A stretch of 14,605 nucleotides of DNA from Baffinella frigidus (GCA_026770585.1 MU646984.1:52909-67513), one strand, 5' to 3'. Numbered from the stretch's first letter, positions 6,196 through 13,250 are shown. Notes: generated by a model not told the origin, from the letters alone. A program made the numbers and translations.

Positions 6196-6312
6196 CAGGG
6201 GTACCTCGCTCATAAGAAAGCGCCACCCCTTAGGACCCTACAGTAGGACTATGCCTAGGGCCCTACCGTGGTCCTGGGCGGGTGGCGTTTTCATGTGAGC
6301 GAGGTACCCCTC
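6196..6312 (+). mobile_element. M2 copy d, complete
   Basis: The left terminus CAGGGGTACCTCGCTCATAA is answered by GTGAGCGAGGTACCCCT. The stem GCGCCACCC / GGGTGGCG is longer than in copy a. The core CAGTAGGACTATGCC and CCTAGGGCCCTACCGT is intact. No clear target duplication is seen. Confidence 0.86.
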
Positions 6313-6476
6313 TCAATTCTCTTCAAAAGTGGATGATTGTGGTACAATTTTTAAAAATGTGTTGGGGCGTTTTAGAAGGAATAACCCTCCCGCGTAGACC
6401 CGGAGGCGAAAAAGGCTACACAATTCAGGTGCTTTTTAGGTCCTTGTGTACATAGGTCCTTCAGATTTTTTTGCTT
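6313..6476. other. Unassigned interval
   Basis: No gene or structured repeat is recognised. TTTTAGGTCCTTGTG near 6434 and AGGTCCTTC near 6454 anticipate the following array. Confidence 0.4.
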
Positions 6477-6478
6477 GG

Positions 6479-6532
6479 TCCTTTAGGCCCTTTAGGTCCT
6501 TTAGGTTCTTTAGCTCCTTTAGGTCCTTGAGG
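6479..6532 (+). repeat. Six 9-bp TCCTTTAGG-type units
   Basis: The units are TCCTTTAGG, CCCTTTAGG, TCCTTTAGG, TTCTTTAGC, TCCTTTAGG and TCCTTGAGG. They contain TTTAGG but have a 9-bp period, so they may be a derivative of the telomeric motif or unrelated. Confidence 0.88.
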
Positions 6533-6578
6533 TTTTAAATGCTCCCAACATATACCAACAACACGCCCTTCCGTGCCC
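6515..6578 (+). repeat. Dispersed repeat R, copy 1
   Basis: CTTTAGGTCCTTGAGGTTTT, then CTCCCAACATATACCAACAA and CACGCCCTTCCGT. The same order recurs near 6700 and, more diverged, near 10525. In all three, TTTAGGTCC-type motifs lead into CTCCCAACATA. Confidence 0.8.
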
Positions 6579-6699
6579 TTTAGGTAATTTCGCCCAACAT
6601 AGCCCAACGAGGGGGAAAACAAGGTTTACTAAATTGGTCAGGTGGGACGAGACGTGAGGGCTCTAGCAGCCCAGAACCACCCAGACAACGCAGTGAAGG

Positions 6700-6761
6700 C
6701 CTTGAGGTCCTTTAGGTTTTATTTCTCCCAACATATGCCAACGACACGCCGTTCCGTAGAA
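6700..6761 (+). repeat. Dispersed repeat R, copy 2
   Basis: CCTTGAGGTCCTTTAGGTTT, then CTCCCAACATATGCCAACGA, CACGCCGTTCCGTAGAA. It is close to copy 1, about 185 bp upstream. Confidence 0.8.
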
Positions 6762-7499
6762 GGGATCTGCAGAGAAAGCATTTTTGATTTCGGATCGCGT
6801 TTAGCTCTCCAGTGCAGAGGCTCGTGAAGAGGGGATACAGGGTGGCTCTGTTGGGGTGGGTGAAGGTATGCGATATCGCTCACATGCTCACTTACACGCA
6901 CCGAACAGAAGTCAGCCTCCTTTGAGGCTCATGGTATCCCATGGTGGAAGTTTAAGAGCTTCAATCACGAATACCCCACAAGGTGAAAGGGATTATGTGG
7001 GGGGGTGAGGTGAAATCAGTTAGACACCAAAGATGAAAGGAGAGAAATGTGGTTGAGTAGGGGTTTCCCCCAATGTACGGACGTCAGAAAAGTGAAAGGC
7101 AATTCAAGCGTCAGAAACAACAACATTCCGCACCAAAGCACTTGAGATATTGGAAGAGCAACAACAAAACCAAAAGAAGCCCGATCGAGTTGCTTTACAT
7201 AAATGCTGTCAAGCAGCTCAACCCCTAAAAGCCAGCCAAAGGGAGAGAGAAAGGTGGATGTGTAGGGGTTTTCCGCAGGCTGTACAGAATGTAGCTGTGC
7301 AAAGACACATGGGGAGCGGCTCGTCTCCGTTAGGGTCAACCTAGGTACAGGTACTCTCAGCGATTCGCCTCCACCTACAGTTGCGCGGCAGCACGTCCCT
7401 AGCTTACCCTTATGCGACATGTCGTCGTCCTCTCAGGCTCATACCCCACCTATCCATGCGGCGGTCTACGTGTTCGGCTGGGGTAGGCCCTCCGCCAGG
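6762..7499. other. Unassigned interval with a weak internal duplication
   Basis: About 7036-7077 and 7238-7285 resemble each other (AAAGG-GAGAGAAA-GGT..GTAGGGGTTT) at low identity. A 134-codon minus-strand frame (7016-7420) includes a hydrophobic stretch (SFGFVVALPISQVLWCGMLL) but spans both duplicated parts and has no recognisable domain, so it is not called. Nothing else is seen. Confidence 0.4.
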
Positions 7500-7502
7500 G
7501 TT

Positions 7503-7620
7503 CCGTCAACTGAAAAAAATTGACTTGACCTGGGGTCAACTTAAGATTTTTTTGACTTGACTTGACCTAAATATTGAGATTTTGAAACAAACTCGATTGA
7601 TTGACTTGACGATTGACGAA
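7503..7620. repeat. TTGACTTGAC cluster
   Basis: TTGAC occurs repeatedly, in four groups (near 7520, 7552-7566, 7599-7616 and 7624), some as TTGACTTGAC. TTGACC-TGG-GGTCAA forms a small imperfect palindrome near 7525-7539. TTGAC is the core of the plant WRKY W-box, but with no gene or lineage established I annotate only the repeat. Confidence 0.6.
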
Positions 7621-7624
7621 AAAT

Positions 7625-7825
7625 TGACCTCCAACGGAAAACTGGAAAAAAATTGGGCGAAAAATGGCTTACCCCCCCTGAGAATGAAGCTGGCGTATTT
7701 TAGGCCGAAAAGTTGCACCGTTTGTTTTGGCGAAAAACAGGCTTTGCACGGGGCCAATCCTTCAAAAATCCTCACTGGGGGGGTCCATGAAATGACCATG
7801 TCGTGAAGGGGGGTACCTTGCGCTT
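7625..7825. other. Unassigned interval
   Basis: Open frames occur on both strands (plus: MKLAYFRPKSCTVCFGEKQ; minus: a long frame that crosses the following CCCT tract). Neither has a recognisable domain, and they overlap each other. No call. Confidence 0.35.
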
Positions 7826-7827
7826 CT

Positions 7828-7903
7828 CGCGCTCTCTCTCTCTGGCTCTCTCTCTCTCTCTCTCCCTCCCTCCCTCCCTCCCTCCCTCCCTCCCTCCCTC
7901 CCT
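7828..7903 (+). repeat. CT microsatellite followed by CCCT array
   Basis: CT-rich repeats to about 7862 pass into about ten CCCT tetranucleotides (7863-7903). A GC-rich hairpin (CCGGGCC-TCC-GGCCCGG, 7916-7932) follows directly. Confidence 0.92.
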
Positions 7904-7935
7904 GGAGGGCCTCCGCCGGGCCTCCGGCCCGGAAA

Positions 7936-7968
7936 GAAAAAATATGGCGCGTCGCGCCATGTTTTTTC
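7936..7968. other. 16-bp inverted repeat (ATGGCGCG core) with A/T flanks
   Basis: Arms 7936-7951 and 7953-7968 pair around one base with a single T-G pair: GAAAAAATATGGCGCG / CGCGCCATGTTTTTTC. It resembles an intrinsic terminator in shape, but the context is eukaryotic, so I record only the structure. Confidence 0.85.
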
Positions 7969-8007
7969 CATTTTGGATGGGCCACAGTGGTGTAGGTGCA
8001 TGTACCG

Positions 8008-8043
8008 GGGTAATTTGCGGGGCGTGGGTAATTTGCGGGGCGT
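8008..8043 (+). repeat. 18-bp perfect tandem duplication
   Basis: GGGTAATTTGCGGGGCGT is present twice without spacing or mismatch (8008-8025, 8026-8043). Confidence 0.95.
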
Positions 8044-8238
8044 CTCTTCCAGATCTTGAAGGGGAGGGTATGTCCGATCATGAAGGGCACGAGACACAAG
8101 GTCTGGCCCGTCGAGGTATCTGATGGGAAAATGACATCGGACGTGATAGGGCGAGACGTCACTACAAAAGTACAAAGTATTTATAGCTGATGTGTCGGAC
8201 CCACGTGATGTGTGTGGTAATATCGGAGATTCCCGGCT

Positions 8239-8298
8239 GGGGGCCCATTTGAACTTGGGGGCCCATTTTTGTAGTTTTTTACACGCCACGGGCCCATA
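8239..8298 (+). promoter_or_regulatory. Three GGGCCCAT motifs within 60 bp
   Basis: GGGGGCCCATTT occurs at 8239-8250 and 8257-8268, and GGGCCCAT again near 8290. GGCCCA is the site II element bound by TCP factors upstream of many plant genes, and a CACGTG lies about 40 bp upstream. Without a downstream gene this is only a suggestion; simple duplication explains the first two. Confidence 0.3.
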
Positions 8299-8317
8299 TC
8301 TGTATTCTTCTGCGATC

Positions 8318-8483
8318 GACTTTACAAGTGATTTTATCGCGGCCGAACGTTTCTCAGGTGGAAACAATTGACTTTCGATTGCGGGTTGTCCGTTTCTCGG
8401 GAATTAACAGCATTTGTACGAGATGTCGCCCGACATCAGGCAGCCTGCGGCGCAAAAAAACAGATAAAAACACTTGTAAAGTC
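8318..8483. mobile_element. 166-bp inverted-repeat unit
   Basis: GACTTTACAAGTGATTTTATC at 8318-8338 matches the reverse complement of 8463-8483 with one mismatch. Inside are two small palindromes, GATGTCG-CC-CGACATC (8422-8437) and CAGGC-A-GCCTG (8437-8447). It is a possible miniature element; no target duplication is evident. Confidence 0.6.
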
Positions 8484-8501
8484 AATCACACAAGAAAATG
8501 A

Positions 8502-8548
8502 TTCCCGCCGACTTGGAGCGGGATAGAACCGCTCCAAGTCGGCGGGAA
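8502..8548. other. Perfect 20-bp-stem hairpin
   Basis: TTCCCGCCGACTTGGAGCGG (8502-8521) is the exact reverse complement of 8529-8548, with loop GATAGAA. The stem is GC-rich and intact. Confidence 0.95.
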
Positions 8549-8607
8549 ACCATTAATCTACTCCGACCCCGTCGACGTCCACTCCGACGTGCTCGTTTCC
8601 TTTCCAC

Positions 8608-9015
8608 ACAGCGGGCTACGAGGGGATTTTCGGCCCAAAAGGGGCCGAGTTTCCGTTGCCTTATCCACCCAGAGGCCTTCATGGGCACACTTACTTATCT
8701 TAAGGTTTAATCTGCAGGTCACGCGGAAGGGGTTTGGACCAAAAATGCAGGGACGCATCGTGTGGTATAGATCAAGAATCTTACCACGTGGGTGAAATGC
8801 GCCCCTTCCATTTCAACCGCGACATATCTCATTTCACCGGGGGCCGGATCTCGTTTTAGATAGACGGATGACCTCCTTATCGAATCTTCTCGATTTGCCT
8901 GCGTCTTTTACATTTGTTCCCATCGAGTGTGCCCATGAAGGGGAAAGCCTGAACAAGGTAACGGAAACTCAGCGGCTGAGCCGCTGAGAATCCCCTCGTA
9001 TGATAGCCCGCTGGG
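8608..9015. mobile_element. Long inverted-repeat unit with arm-specific hairpins
   Basis: Left arm 8608-8691 and right arm 8926-9015 are inverted copies. Shared blocks are AGCGGGCTA, CGAGGGGATT, GAGTTTCCGTT and CTTCATGGGCACACT; the right arm has a 4-5 base insertion. At the same place each arm has a different 15-base self-complementary core: GGCCCAAAAGGGGCC on the left, AGCGGCTCAGCCGCT on the right (read in the same sense). The 8692-8925 interior shows a small GTGAAAT/ATTTCAC pairing near the centre and no supported gene. Confidence 0.75.
8968..8988. other. Palindromic hairpin in the right arm
   Basis: CTCAGCGGCT-G-AGCCGCTGAG: two perfect 10-base arms around one base. Confidence 0.92.
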
Positions 9016-9062
9016 TGGCTTGAGCTGAGACTCCTTCGACTCGCATGGTCATCGCACCCCGG

Positions 9063-9083
9063 CTCCGCACTACGAGTGCGGAG
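9063..9083. other. Hairpin bordering the telomere-like block
   Basis: CTCCGCACT-ACG-AGTGCGGAG: 9-bp perfect stem immediately before block T4. Confidence 0.88.
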
Positions 9084-9089
9084 ACTCGT

Positions 9090-10480
9090 ACACCCTGAAC
9101 CCTAAACCCTGAACCCTGAACCCTGAACCCTCAACACTAAACACTAAACACTAAACACTAAACCCAAAACCCTGAACCCTAAACCCTAAACCCTAGATCC
9201 CCAAACGCTAAACCCAGAACCCAGACTACTAAAAGCTCAAAGGTAAACCCCAAATCAAGTGCAAGTCGAACTCTAAACCCCGACCCTAAACCCCTACCCT
9301 AAACCCTAAACCCTAAACCCTAAACCCTAAACCCTGAACCCTAAACCCTAAACCCTAAACCCTAAACCCTAAACCCTGAACCCTAAACCCTAAACCCTGC
9401 ACCCTAGACCCTACACCCTGAGCCCTGAACCCAAACTCCTAAAAGCTCATCGGCAAACCCCAAATCAAGTGCAAGTCGAACCCTAAACCCCGACCCTAAA
9501 CCCCAACCCTTAACCCCAAACCCTAAACCCGAAACCCGAAACCCGAAACCCTGAACCCTAAACCCGAAACCCTAAACCCTAGACCCTAAGCCCTGAACCC
9601 TGAACCCTAGACCCTGAACCCTGAACCCTGAACCCAATCTCTTAAAAGCTCAACGGCAAACCCCAAACCAAGTGCAAGTCGAACCCTAAACCCCGACCCT
9701 CAACCCCAACCCTTAACCCCAAACCCGAAACCCGAAACCCTAAACCCGAAACCCTAAACCCTAAACCCTAAACCCTAAAACTTAGACCCACAGCCCTGAA
9801 CCCTGAACCCAATCTCTTAATATCTCAAAGGCAAACCCCAAACCAAGTGCAGGTCGAACCCTAAACCCCGACCCTTAACCCCAACCCTTAACCCGAAACC
9901 CGAAACCGTAAACCGTAAACCCTAAACCCTGAACCCTAAACCCTAAACCCTAAAACCTAGACCCTAAGCCCTGAACCCTGAACCCAAACTCTTAAAAGCT
10001 CAAAGGCAAACCCCAAACCAAGTGCAAGTCGAACCCTGAACCCCGACCCTAAACCCCAACCCTCAACCCTCAACCCTAAACCCTGAACCCTAAACCCTAA
10101 ACCCTTACCCTAAACCCTGAACCCTAAACCCTAAACCCGAAACCCGAAACCCTAAACCCTGAACCCTAAACCCTAAACTCTAAACCCGAAACCCCAGACC
10201 CTGAACCCTGAACCCTGAACCCTGAACCCAAACTTCTGAAAGCTCAACGGCAAACCCCAAACTCAAAACGACGGCAACCCCCAGACCCAAAAGGGCAAGT
10301 CGCACAGCTCGAGCGGCCCGAGGCAGCGGGGCAAAACCTCTAAACTCTAAACCCTCAACCCAAACCCTCAACCCTCAACCCCCAACCCTAATCCCTAAAC
10401 CCTACACCCAAACCCTAAACCCTAAGCCCCACACCCTAAACCCTAATCTCTAAACCCGAAACCCGAAACCCCCAAACCAG
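9090..10480 (+). repeat. Degenerate telomere-like block T4
   Basis: Mostly CCCTAAA and CCCTGAA with CCCGAAA, CACTAAA and CCCCAAC variants. The purest stretch is 9295-9400. A higher-order repeat with a non-telomeric marker segment runs through it (next entry). There are no genes; frames are repeat translations. Confidence 0.93.
9231..10310 (+). repeat. Higher-order repeat, six marker segments in T4
   Basis: A roughly 55-bp marker, AAAAGCTCAAAGGCAAACCC then AAGTGCAAGTCGAACCC and CCCCGACCC, starts at about 9231, 9441, 9644, 9819, 9994 and 10238. Spacings are 210, 203, 175, 175 and about 244 bp, the difference being telomere-like units between markers. The last copy diverges after GGCAAACCCCAAA. 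Confidence 0.88.
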
Positions 10481-10524
10481 GCAGCGCTACAGCGTGTCCT
10501 CGGCCGTCCAGGTCTCAACCCTCG

Positions 10525-10590
10525 ACCTTTAGGTCCGTTAGGTTCTTCGAGCTCCCAACATAGGCGGACACCGGAACTTGTTTTGTAGAA
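10525..10590 (+). repeat. Dispersed repeat R, copy 3, inserted among telomere-like units
   Basis: CTTTAGGTCCGTTAGGTTCT, then GAGCTCCCAACATAGGCGGA and TTGTAGAA. It matches the copies at 6515 and 6700 in order, with more divergence in the second half. Confidence 0.7.
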
Positions 10591-10601
10591 AGGCCATGCT
10601 T

Positions 10602-10798
10602 CGAAACCCCAAACCCTGAACCCTTAACCCTTAACCCTAAACCCTTAACTCTAAACCACGTTTCAACCCTCGAGGTCACAAAATGGGCGGCGGAGGCCGG
10701 GGCGTCCGGTATGGACCTAAACCCCAAACCCTAAACCATAAACCATAAACCCCAAACCCTACACCCTAAACCCTAAAACCTACACCCTTGACCCTCAA
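10602..10798 (+). repeat. Short telomere-like remnants
   Basis: Two stretches of CCCTGAA/CCCTTAA/CCCTAAA units (10602-10660 and 10716-10798) are separated by about 55 bp of GC-rich sequence. Confidence 0.85.
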
Positions 10799-10964
10799 AC
10801 CGGGGGTTGTGGCGGAAAGGGATACGCTCGATTGGGATCGTGTGAATTACATCCACCCCCACTTTTAAAATCCCAGCTGACGTGCGATCCTCTTGAATAA
10901 ATCGGAATTAACGTGCTCGTTGACTTGAGCATCGACTCCTTCGACACGCTCGGCCCCTCCGGGA

Positions 10965-11030
10965 GAGAGCGCGTCGAAGGTAGCGGGAGAGAGAGGGAGA
11001 GAGAGCGAGCGAGAGAGAGAGGGCGGTAGG
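10965..11030. repeat. GA microsatellite-like tract
   Basis: Interrupted GAGAGA runs with GC insertions. Just left, CTCCTTCGACACGCTC (10935-10951) pairs imperfectly with GAGCGCGTCGAAGG (10967-10980). Overlapping frames here are low-complexity and not called. 11031-11230 shows nothing I recognise. Confidence 0.8.
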
Positions 11031-11261
11031 GGGAGGGGACAACACCCCGCCACTGCCCCGCAGAGGGTGGCAAACGGTGATACAACATGTGGGCCAGACC
11101 TTCCGCGCTCCGTCGTGCGGCGTGAAGCTTGACGCTGCCGTGCCTTCATGTCCGTTCCATACATGTAGAGCTTTTCTCTCTGTCATTGTGAGGACCGGGT
11201 CCGGGATGGGCCCGCCTCAGGGGTAAAGGGCTCCAAGGGTGAGTCCTATGGAACCTCAGCC

Positions 11262-11354
11262 ATGGCTTCACAATCATCGCCCCCCGGCTCCACCGCAGGG
11301 TCGGGCGCCGTGGCTCCTACCGTTGACCGCCAGGAGGTCCTAGGCAGGTCCTAG
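11262..11354 (+). pseudogene. Possible 5' end of a gene, truncated by M1 sequence
   Basis: A 30-codon frame begins MASQSSPPGSTAGSGAVAPT and ends at TAG inside M1-derived sequence. The start context is strong (CAGCCATGGCT). The N-terminus is Ser/Pro/Gly/Ala-rich, like many disordered N-termini, including those of retroelement gag proteins, but no domain identifies it. The last six codons (VLGRS and the stop) come from the M1 fragment starting near 11335, so the original frame seems to have been cut by that insertion. The reading frame does not resume in an obvious way after 11380. Equally, it could be a chance frame. Confidence 0.3.
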
Positions 11355-11380
11355 GGCCCTACGGTAGGGCGTATGAGCCG
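11335..11380 (-). mobile_element. M1 fragment (copy d)
   Basis: GTCCTAGGCAGGTCCTAGGG, CCCTACGGTAGGGCGTATGA and GCC match the M1 body in reverse orientation. Both terminal repeats and the hairpin slot are missing. Confidence 0.8.
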
Positions 11381-11401
11381 TTGCGCCGAGCGTCGCAGCT
11401 G

Positions 11402-11484
11402 TTCCGAGTTATGACCTGGCGAAATGTTCAAAAAGACTTGTACACTGAAATTCCGAGTTATGACCTGGCGTGGAACATTTCGCC
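11402..11484. repeat. 20-bp direct repeat with embedded 12-bp inverted repeat
   Basis: TTCCGAGTTATGACCTGGCG lies at 11402-11421 and 11451-11470. GGCGAAATGTTC (11418-11429) is the exact reverse complement of 11473-11484. The 11485-11690 interval holds nothing recognised. Confidence 0.9.
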
Positions 11485-11699
11485 TAAGTCAACTCCCCCT
11501 GAAAATCACAGCCTTACGTCCGATGCCGGCTTCGAGAGCCGGTCCATCCTAACGAAATGGCAAATTTCTGTCACGGATCAGCTTCGTTGACTTACGGTTT
11601 TAAGAAAACAGACACCGACCGACGTCGGAGCACCCGTGTTCTTATAGCCCAGATACCCCTGTAGGCGGTGGACATCGCCCCCACGCCGCGGTCGTGTTT

Positions 11700-11812
11700 T
11701 TGCGAGAGAGCGGGCAAGAGTGACAGAGTGAGAGCGTGAGAGTGAGAGAGACTGAGAGATTGGAAACATGTTTTTTCGTGAGTGTGTGCGCTCGAGAGAG
11801 AGGAAAGCATGT
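11700..11812. repeat. GA-rich interrupted microsatellite
   Basis: GAGAGA, GAGTGAGAG and GTGTGTG patches. Frames over it on both strands are low-complexity. 11813-12022 has no supported gene; a 98-codon plus frame ends just before the M1 element without recognisable features. Confidence 0.75.
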
Positions 11813-12022
11813 AGACGCGGACATCCAAATAGTGAACGGGGAATCATCGTTGAGTGACTACCAGCTCGACCGCGAAAAGCTCAGGCCCAGAGAAAGGAGC
11901 GTGATACGCAAAAGCAGAGGGCACCATCTCAAGTGGCGCGAAGATTCCTGGGCAAGCACGCAGAGAGACGAGCACGAGAGAGCCTCTTTCGGAATTTCAC
12001 TGTTTACTAGCACCAACACCTG

Positions 12023-12126
12023 TATCCCTTAAGCGGCGGACGGGCGATTAATCGCCCTAACTCGCCCTAGGCAGGTCCTGGGGCCCTACTGTAGGGCGTA
12101 TGAGCCTACTCGCCACTTAAGGGATG
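12023..12126 (-). mobile_element. M1 copy e, complete, inverted relative to copies a-c
   Basis: It reads TATCCCTTAAGCGGC at the left and GCCACTTAAGGGAT at the right, with the body in reverse sense. The slot hairpin is the perfect 16-bp palindrome GGGCGATTAATCGCCC (12042-12057), nearly the same as copy c, so copies c and e share a recent ancestor. It sits about 50 bp beyond the stop of the minus-strand gene candidate at 12178. Confidence 0.87.
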
Positions 12127-12177
12127 AACCGACGGCTGGGTCTTGGCTGGCGGACTCTCACACCACCACCTCCATCT

Positions 12178-12741
12178 TCATAATCTCTCATCATCACGCA
12201 GGCCTTCGTTGCGTGACGACGTCTCGGCAGGCAGCTCCGCGCGCTCGTCGGTCGGCGGCAGGGAAGCAAGCGCGGCAAGCGACTCTGGAGCAGCGTCGTG
12301 GCAGATTCAGAGCTCTTGATCGGCACTGGAGCTTCAGCTTTGGGAAGGCGAGGTATCCATTTCAGAACTGGCGCATCGGCTCATTGGAGGCGTGGTGGCG
12401 TTGGAGGAAGCGTCGTTGTTTGCCTCTGTTGTCGCATTCGCCATCGACCGGGGCTCGGCTTGGAAGGGCGTCTCGGTCTGGGCGAGCAAGTCCAGCAAGA
12501 CCCGCTCCTCCTCGGAAATAGACGGTGGAAGCACGATGCCACCGGTGGCGAAGGAGGCGGCGTCGTTCAACCCCGATTGAGTACATGGTGGAAGAATGAT
12601 GCCATCGCCAGTGAAGACGACTTCGCGCCAGGGCATCGTGCTCTTGCTCTTGCGCGTGCTTCTGCCTGTCGCTCGCTGGTGGGCGCGGATGCGAAGGGAG
12701 ATAGGAGTGGGTCCCGTCTGGCGAGAGGAAGCGTCGAGCAC
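12178..12741 (-). CDS. Candidate two-exon gene of unknown function
   Basis: One minus-strand frame runs from just after a TAA to a stop at 12178-12180, interrupted only by two TGA codons (12334-12336, 12307-12309). A GT..AG interval of 84 nt (12285-12368, GTTCTG..CTCCAG) removes both and keeps the frame, so an intron is plausible. The first Met in good context (CACGATGCC) is at 12634-12636, giving about 125 residues. Exon 1 has a doubled motif, FTGDGIILPP and FATGGIVLPP, then an acidic, Leu-rich segment (SISEEERVLLDLLAQTETPF) and a Ser/Thr/Asn-rich tail. Exon 2 is acidic and charged (PPTDERAELPAETSSRNEG). The composition looks protein-like; the opposite strand also has a long open frame (179 codons), which I judge to be antisense. 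I recognise no family. Without the intron it would be a pseudogene. Confidence 0.4.
12285..12368 (-). other. Inferred 84-nt intron of the minus-strand candidate
   Basis: On the minus strand it begins GTTCTGAAATGG and ends GACGCTGCTCCAG. Its length is a multiple of three and it contains both in-frame TGA codons of the surrounding frame. The pyrimidine tract is weak. Inferred, not observed. Confidence 0.3.
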
Positions 12742-12870
12742 CGTGGGTACTTAGCACGCGGTGTATGCCGTTGTACCGTGTTCTTGCTGTCGTTGGTTGG
12801 TTGGTGTTTGTGTTGGATTTCAGCAGGGCGTTTTTGAAGACGCCAGCAAGGCTGACGACGGGGTTGCTGG

Positions 12871-12914
12871 GTCACGCCAAGGGCAATTTATGTAAAAATA
12901 CCCCTTGGTCACGC
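12871..12914. other. 30-bp inverted-repeat insertion flanked by GTCACGC
   Basis: GTCACGC at 12871-12877 and 12908-12914 flanks a 30-bp segment with ends CAAGGG and CCCTTG. This is the shape of a tiny insertion with a 7-bp target duplication, but it is too short to be certain. Confidence 0.4.
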
Positions 12915-13250
12915 GTCCTGTCCTTGCACACGTGACCGGCCTAGTCTTAAATCACCCGTTTACTGTCCGTTTACTAGATTGGTTTCCGTCATGTCTGTCA
13001 GCAATAATCCTTCCAGAAGCTTCGATTGTTACCTCTTGCCGGTGTGAAAAATAAAGTGTCCATCTATATTTCGGGTTTGCTGCGAAATTTCGCCCCTAAT
13101 TTTTGTCCTTTTTCAAATCTGAAAGCGCAGATCCTCGAGATTTGGCCGTCACCTCCAGAATCTGCTAAAAAAAATCGAGCTGCGATGAAATCTTGAGATC
13201 TTTACTACAGGCCAAAAAATATGTTCCAAAGGGAATAATTCACTCGCTGG
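12915..13250. other. AT-rich unassigned interval
   Basis: No gene, tRNA or clear repeat is recognised. GTGTCCATCTATATTTCG near 13057 faintly resembles the foldback terminus CAGTCCATCTAA. Confidence 0.4.

Noticed and set aside
7016-7420. 134-codon minus-strand frame with a hydrophobic segment
   Set aside because: It covers both parts of a weak DNA duplication, has no recognisable domain and overlaps a plus-strand frame; the hydrophobic stretch alone is not evidence.
7936-7968. Rho-independent terminator
   Set aside because: Hairpin plus T run has the right shape, but the window is eukaryotic and no gene ends there.
7536-8367. Minus-strand frames of 208 and 201 codons
   Set aside because: Both pass through the CCCT/CT tract (GGREGGREGG and ERERER peptides) and overlap one another in different frames.
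12298-12837. 179-codon plus-strand frame, among the longest in the window
   Set aside because: Rich in Gly, Arg, Trp and Cys as expected for the complement of a coding strand; the minus strand gives a more protein-like sequence with motif repetition.
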